Source: Lachancea mirantina (Eukaryota; Ascomycota; Saccharomycetes; Saccharomycetales; Saccharomycetaceae). Taken from it: 64,000 nucleotides of DNA. The notes beneath the pieces were generated by a model. It ran no database searches, had not been told where the DNA came from, and was given only the letters and a program-made list of their open reading frames with translations. Shown one piece after another: positions 59,597 through 64,000 of the stretch (position 1 is the first letter of the stretch; each line of letters opens with the position of its first letter). Made by a program: the position numbers and the translations under genes. The stretch covers positions 1-64,000 of the forward strand of contig LT598466.1 in NCBI GenBank assembly GCA_900074745.1. Reading direction: 5' to 3'.

Positions 59597-59659
59597 CTTT
59601 CGCACCTTCCTTCAGTACCGTCACTCTCACTTAAGTTTCAAGAGGAGGAGCTCGTTAAG

Positions 59660-60988
59660 ATGGCTTCACTTTCACTCGCTACTATTGTGACTGTGTTGGC
59701 GATCGCACTTCATGCAATCGCCCAACCAATCGCTCCTGTGTCGCCTCACAGCGTGCAAATAGTGCACAAGAAGCGCTATTACGACTATTCGAGCTCGACC
59801 ATTCGCGGTGTCAACATCGGTGGATGGCTGCTGCTCGAGCCATACATTACGCCTTCGCTTTTCGAGGCTTTCCGTACCAGCGACTCCAGCGACGAAGGTA
59901 TCCCTGTCGACGAATACCATTTTTGCCAGCAACTGGGCTACGACACAGCCGAGTCTAGACTTGTGCAGCACTGGAACTCATGGTACACGGAACAGGACTT
60001 CCAAAACATGGCTGGAAGCGGCCTTAACTTTGTCCGTATTCCCATTGGGTACTGGGCTTTCAAAATGCTCGACTCAGACCCTTACGTCTCGGGCTACCAG
60101 GAGGCTCTGCTCGACAAGGCGATCGGCTGGGCACGTGACAACAACTTGAAAGTCTGGGTTGACGTGCACGGCATGCCAGGTTCTCAAAACGGGTTCGACA
60201 ACTCTGGTCTGCGCGATTCCTATTCTTGGCTGTCCGACTCAACCAATTACAACCTGAGTCTCGAGGTGATCGAGTATGTTCTCGAGAAGTACTCACGTGA
60301 CGAGTTTTTGGACACTGTGATCGGTGTCGAGCTTGTCAACGAGCCTCTAGGTCCTGTCCTCGACATGGACAAGCTCAAGGAGTACTATGCTTACGGCTAC
60401 AACTACGTGCGTAACACACTTGGCAGAAACCAGGACGTCATTATCCACGACGCGTTCCAGCCTTTCCACTACTGGGATGCTACTTTGACTGACTCCGATG
60501 GAGACTGGGGCGTGGTCGTCGACCACCATCACTACCAAGTGTTCTCCAACCCTGAGCTTCAGCGCAGCTCCGACGAGCGCGTCCAAGTTGCATGTGGATG
60601 GGGTTCCGGGACCGTCACCGAGAGTCACTGGACTGTGGCCGGCGAATGGGCTGGTGCCACAACCGACTGTACTAAGTGGATCAACGGTGTGGGCTATGGT
60701 GCTCGTTACGACGGTTCTTTCAGTAAGGGTTCTGACACTTCTTCTTACATTGGTTCTTGCCAGAACAACGAGGATATCAGTTCCTGGTCTGACGACCGTA
60801 AGACGGAGACACGCAAGTTCATCGAAGCGCAGCTGGATGCCTTCGAGCTTCGGGGGGGCTGGGTCTTCTGGTGCTACAAGACCGAGACCTCCATCGAGTG
60901 GGACTTCCAAAGATTGATCTACAACAATCTCTTCCCTCAACCTTTGACCGACAGACAGTTCCCAAACCAATGTGGTTTTAACAACTAG
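59660..60988 (+). CDS. EXG1: exo-1,3-beta-glucanase Exg1/Spr1
   Basis: 442 residues (448 in S. cerevisiae). A signal peptide (1-22) and a short propeptide ending in a Kex2 site HKKR (36-39) precede the mature GH5 enzyme. [24 protein letters not shown] opens the domain; acid/base E228 lies in LVNEPLG and nucleophile E329 in TVAGEWAG. The C-terminus [13 protein letters not shown] is typical. The secreted enzyme trims beta-1,3-glucan at the cell wall. The third codon base is strongly G/C-biased compared with neighbouring genes, suggesting high expression. Long frames on the other strands here (to 223 codons) are shadows of that bias. In an unduplicated yeast it is the common ancestor of EXG1 and SPR1. 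Confidence 0.97.
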   Translation: MASLSLATIVTVLAIALHAIAQPIAPVSPHSVQIVHKKRYYDYSSSTIRGVNIGGWLLLEPYITPSLFEAFRTSDSSDEGIPVDEYHFCQQLGYDTAESRLVQHWNSWYTEQDFQNMAGSGLNFVRIPIGYWAFKMLDSDPYVSGYQEALLDKAIGWARDNNLKVWVDVHGMPGSQNGFDNSGLRDSYSWLSDSTNYNLSLEVIEYVLEKYSRDEFLDTVIGVELVNEPLGPVLDMDKLKEYYAYGYNYVRNTLGRNQDVIIHDAFQPFHYWDATLTDSDGDWGVVVDHHHYQVFSNPELQRSSDERVQVACGWGSGTVTESHWTVAGEWAGATTDCTKWINGVGYGARYDGSFSKGSDTSSYIGSCQNNEDISSWSDDRKTETRKFIEAQLDAFELRGGWVFWCYKTETSIEWDFQRLIYNNLFPQPLTDRQFPNQCGFNN

Positions 60989-61018
60989 TTGGGAAACGTT
61001 AAGACCATCAATAGTCAA

Positions 61019-61399
61019 ATTATGCCGTTGTTTTCCCCTATCACCGTTAAGAGTTCACTTTTTCCAATCCAAGGAATTACGAGAATCCTGTTATAGATTC
61101 AATAAAACTGTGACCAAGTTTTAATCCCAAAAGTCATGTGTGTCCAAAAGATGCTCCCACTTTCAGTTCTTCAGGTAAATAAGCTTTACCTACCGGTTTA
61201 ACATTCAATTATCGTCGAAGCATATAATAGAGTAGATATAATTTAAGCGCCATCCTCTATCGTACTCATTTCCGATTAGTGTAGAACTTGTTTTCTCATC
61301 TTCGTATGTAATTATCAATTGAAGTCACATGAGTACCCACAGGTGTTGATAGTTGATGGAGTATCATCTCACCGCCGAAACTATAACGTCAAACCACCA
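61019..61399. other. ULS1 upstream region
   Basis: 381 bp of AT-rich spacer from just past EXG1 to the ULS1 start. In-frame TAA at 61349-61351 with no ATG before 61400 supports the chosen ULS1 start. No other motif is supported. Confidence 0.35.
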
Positions 61400-64000
61400 A
61401 TGGAGTCGAGCCTTTTAGCCCGGTCAAGCACCGCGTACAGTTCCCCCGCCAAATCCATGCCGTCTATCGACTTGACATCCAGTGATAACGACGTTGACCG
61501 CCAGCTTGTGCCTGGAACAATGGCTCATAACGAGGAAGCCACGCGATCGCGGTTGCCGTTATTAATCAGCGGGAGCAATGCTCGCCGGTCGAGCACCCTG
61601 CGTTTTGCCGGTCTCGACGTTGTTAATGGGAAGGAGGATAGAACGGAGGACAGAATTCCTTCCGAATCTTCAATCGAGCTGGATGACCCTGAAGTGAGAC
61701 CTTCCAAAAAACAAAAAGTTGCTAGCGGAACGCTAAACTCCAACGATAAACCTATCAATGAGAGACTTGTTCCCACTGCTGACTCGGATTTGCATGCGAC
61801 GCCACTGGCTGGTCCAGAGGGTGCATCAGAACAATCTTCTTCGGTCTCGGAGCTTAAAAGCACTGAGTATTTAGATCTAGATGGCTTGGAGCAAACGGAG
61901 GAAAGCTCTCCTCTGAGACCACAAGCAGCGCGCCCATCTGAGATCCCGACCCTCACAAACAAAAAAATAGACCCAGAAGAAACACCTATCATCATTTTAA
62001 GTGAAGATGAGGATTCTGGTACGGGGGACCCTGTGAAACTAGACGCAGCAAATCAGGAATCAAATGAAATCGCACGATCGCCCTACTTTCAGATAAACCG
62101 CAACGGATCTGGTAGTTCACCTATGGCAGTTCATAGAGCTTCTCATGAAAATCTGATGGCAGACCTGAATCGTCAGGAACAGCAGCTAATTGCAGCCAAA
62201 ACCACACAGCGTAATACCAAAGTCATTTTACAGAAAAAACTGCACAGGAGAGATGCCTCTGTGAAGGATGCAGAGGCCAAATATCGGCTTTTGTCTGAGA
62301 AGGTGGCGGAAAGCCCGTCGTCGTCCGATGCCAGACAATATCTCGACGAGATGGGAAGACAGCTCGTGGATTTGAAGAAAAGGAGGGAAAACGTCTTTCT
62401 CAAACTCAGAGATGTGGAAAGGAAAGAGCGGGACATAAGCGAACAGTATTTGAGGTTTAGTCATCAAAAAGAGCTCAAGGCTGCTCACTCGAGCGCTAAT
62501 CTGCAAAATGCTACGCGAGATCATCGTAACACGGCAATGCTACAGGCTCGTTCTCGTCTAATTCAAAGAAAACAACATCTCGAGAGGCTTTTAGATCAGG
62601 GCAAAATCAGTTCTGACCTCTTCAATTCCAGCGTAAGAGAAATTGAAAACAGCATTCGACATCTAGATATACCAAACTCCGCAAATTCGAATGATGAAAG
62701 CAAGTCTGCGATATTTTTCAAGTCGATAGACGTGGCAAGGAATCTTATTGCCAAGAACTCAGTTCGATCACCAAGCAATAAAAACTTGATGTATTACTTG
62801 CTGGACATATTGGCCGATTTCATGAAAAACACGAATCAGGGCAAGAACTATTCTATGTCTCAGAAGAGAAACGCTGAGCGAGCTGTAACAGACTTAGAGC
62901 GCCATGGAGTGAAGATGCCCGCGCTGTCAAAATTCCTTGAGGGTCTAGGATTTGTAGTAAAACCAGACATCTTCGATAGAATGCGCTCTTATGAAAATCG
63001 CGGTCGAGCTATTGACGATGATTTCAAAAGTGTTGATCCTTCAAGCCAAAACAGCAAATTGGTCGATGAAGAAATACTAAGCCATCACATAAAGGAGGAT
63101 CGGTACCAGTACAATTCCCTTCAGCTGTCAAATATTTACAATTCTCAAGACAATGAGAGTTTGCAGGAATTACTTGAGAGCTTGAAAGAAGTTGAAACAG
63201 AAGTGGACGGTGAAGAATTGACTCCCCCTGAACTGACGGTCAACCTGATGAAGCATCAGCGACAGGGACTTTCTTGGCTTCTCGCTGCCGAAAAATCTAA
63301 TAAAAAAGGCGGCTTGTTGGCCGATGACATGGGTCTTGGGAAAACAGTACAGGCAATATCTTTGATGATTGCCAATAAATCACCATCCTCAAGTTGTAAG
63401 ACGAATCTGATCGTCGCACCCGTTGCGGTTTTAAGAGTATGGGATGCAGAGCTTAGGGCGAAAATCAAAAGGGAGGCTCGATTGAGGGTCATGATTTTCG
63501 GAGGCGCAGGCGGAGCGAAAGTGACAAGCTACCGAGATTTGCTGAAGCATGATGTTGTTTTAGTCTCCTACCAAACCTTGGCCAGTGAACTCAAGAAGCA
63601 TTGGCCTCAAAAACTAAAATTGGACAATGACGATGTGAAATTGAGCGATGTTCCTAATATCTCCGCAATGAATGCTTTGAAGGAACGGGGGAGGGAATAC
63701 TGGTCACCTTTTTTTTGCAATGAGTCTCAATTCTATCGCATCATCCTAGATGAAGCACAGAATATCAAGAACAAGAAAACCAAAGCCGCTACTGCTTGCT
63801 GTACTTTGGATGCGACTTACAGATGGGCGTTGTCAGGTACACCAATCCAAAACAATATTATGGAATTTTATTCAATTATTCGTTATCTCAGGATACCGCC
63901 TTACAATCGAGAGCATAAATTCAAAGCTGATATAGGGAATCCGCTGGGTAAAATTTCGACGAATTACGACAGTTACGACAGAAAGCAAGCCATCAAAAAA
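61400..64000 (+). CDS. ULS1: SWI/SNF-family SUMO-targeted translocase Uls1 (partial, 3' end outside)
   Basis: The frame is open from ATG 61400 to the right edge: the first 867 residues of a protein of about 1600. Two SUMO-interacting motifs are visible, SIDLTSSDND (22-31) and PIIILSEDED (196-205). A coiled-coil-rich region (about 255-400) precedes the Snf2 ATPase. Motif I is LADDMGLGKT (640-649, K648), motif II ILDEAQNIKNKKTK (DEAQ, D784 as first Asp) and motif III LSGTPIQNN (from 811). The RING finger and second helicase lobe expected of Uls1 lie beyond the window. Uls1 (Ris1) removes poly-SUMOylated proteins, including Rap1 and Top2, from DNA. Position after EXG1/SPR1 matches YOR191W. Confidence 0.95.
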   Translation, partial: MESSLLARSSTAYSSPAKSMPSIDLTSSDNDVDRQLVPGTMAHNEEATRSRLPLLISGSNARRSSTLRFAGLDVVNGKEDRTEDRIPSESSIELDDPEVRPSKKQKVASGTLNSNDKPINERLVPTADSDLHATPLAGPEGASEQSSSVSELKSTEYLDLDGLEQTEESSPLRPQAARPSEIPTLTNKKIDPEETPIIILSEDEDSGTGDPVKLDAANQESNEIARSPYFQINRNGSGSSPMAVHRASHENLMADLNRQEQQLIAAKTTQRNTKVILQKKLHRRDASVKDAEAKYRLLSEKVAESPSSSDARQYLDEMGRQLVDLKKRRENVFLKLRDVERKERDISEQYLRFSHQKELKAAHSSANLQNATRDHRNTAMLQARSRLIQRKQHLERLLDQGKISSDLFNSSVREIENSIRHLDIPNSANSNDESKSAIFFKSIDVARNLIAKNSVRSPSNKNLMYYLLDILADFMKNTNQGKNYSMSQKRNAERAVTDLERHGVKMPALSKFLEGLGFVVKPDIFDRMRSYENRGRAIDDDFKSVDPSSQNSKLVDEEILSHHIKEDRYQYNSLQLSNIYNSQDNESLQELLESLKEVETEVDGEELTPPELTVNLMKHQRQGLSWLLAAEKSNKKGGLLADDMGLGKTVQAISLMIANKSPSSSCKTNLIVAPVAVLRVWDAELRAKIKREARLRVMIFGGAGGAKVTSYRDLLKHDVVLVSYQTLASELKKHWPQKLKLDNDDVKLSDVPNISAMNALKERGREYWSPFFCNESQFYRIILDEAQNIKNKKTKAATACCTLDATYRWALSGTPIQNNIMEFYSIIRYLRIPPYNREHKFKADIGNPLGKISTNYDSYDRKQAIKK

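Larger units (their letters stand above)
57917..59659. other. IES4-EXG1 interval with interrupted open frame
   Basis: 1.74 kb. On the minus strand a single frame runs from 58485 to 57811 with only two stops (before 58300 and before 58090), as if a coding sequence of about 225 codons had decayed. The opposite strand is also largely open there, with a hydrophobic stretch LYIFACSCIALVALIAFWQFFF at about 58110-58180. I recognise neither translation. Base composition is GC-richer than usual for the gaps here. A hairpin and a minisatellite are listed separately. Confidence 0.35.

Noticed and set aside
60347-61018. 223-codon minus-strand frame
   Set aside because: Antisense shadow produced by the strong codon bias of EXG1.

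Overview
The window is nuclear DNA from a budding yeast of the family Saccharomycetaceae that split off before the whole-genome duplication. It is most like Lachancea or a near relative such as Torulaspora or Zygotorulaspora; I cannot name the species. The evidence is intronless, closely packed genes, yeast-type promoter motifs, a Ty1-like LTR family, and above all gene order. From DCP1 to PPM2 (27.3-54.0 kb) the genes are a single interleaved series of those that Saccharomyces cerevisiae splits between two sister blocks on chromosomes XV (YOL141-YOL149) and XIV (YNL325-YNL330). That is the order expected of an unduplicated ancestor.

Layout. 0-12.5 kb is loosely packed accessory sequence: the 3' end of a SnoaL/NTF2-like gene, a truncated LTR and two full-length solo LTRs facing each other about 11 kb apart, a RidA-family gene, a tRNA-Glu(CTC), a Zn2Cys6 regulator, a ketopantoate-reductase-like gene, a Ymc1/Ymc2 mitochondrial carrier and a Tmt1/Crg1-type methyltransferase. 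12.5-26.3 kb looks devoted to nitrogen and carbon scavenging: a class III aminotransferase, a cytochrome b2 (CYB2) paralogue with altered active-site residues, a Put4-like amino acid permease behind a promoter rich in GATA sites, a secreted nucleoside-hydrolase-like protein, and a divergent pair of a Dur3-like transporter and an Amd2-like amidase. 27.3-54.0 kb is conserved housekeeping: mRNA decapping, SAGA, peroxisome, GINS, Paf1 complex, ribosome biogenesis, riboflavin synthesis, histone deacetylation, mitochondrial import, cell separation, palmitoylation, exosome, PI(3,5)P2 turnover and wybutosine tRNA modification.

54.0-57.5 kb is a synteny break. It holds an SNG1-family membrane protein gene and a degenerate DUP240/COS-like membrane protein gene. 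57.5-64 kb resumes an ancestral order (IES4, EXG1/SPR1, ULS1; S. cerevisiae YOR189-YOR191). Between IES4 and EXG1 lie 1.7 kb of odd DNA: an interrupted open frame, a perfect 15-bp-arm hairpin and a 9-bp minisatellite. ULS1 runs off the right edge.

How genes may work together (inference): the amidase, the Dur3-like and Put4-like transporters, the nucleoside-hydrolase-like protein and the aminotransferase could together release, import and use organic nitrogen under GATA-factor control. I did not find a wholly new system. The best leads are the altered CYB2 paralogue, the broken DUP-like gene at the synteny break, an unidentified 97-residue protein between PEX11 and PSF3, and the repeat-bearing interval upstream of EXG1.
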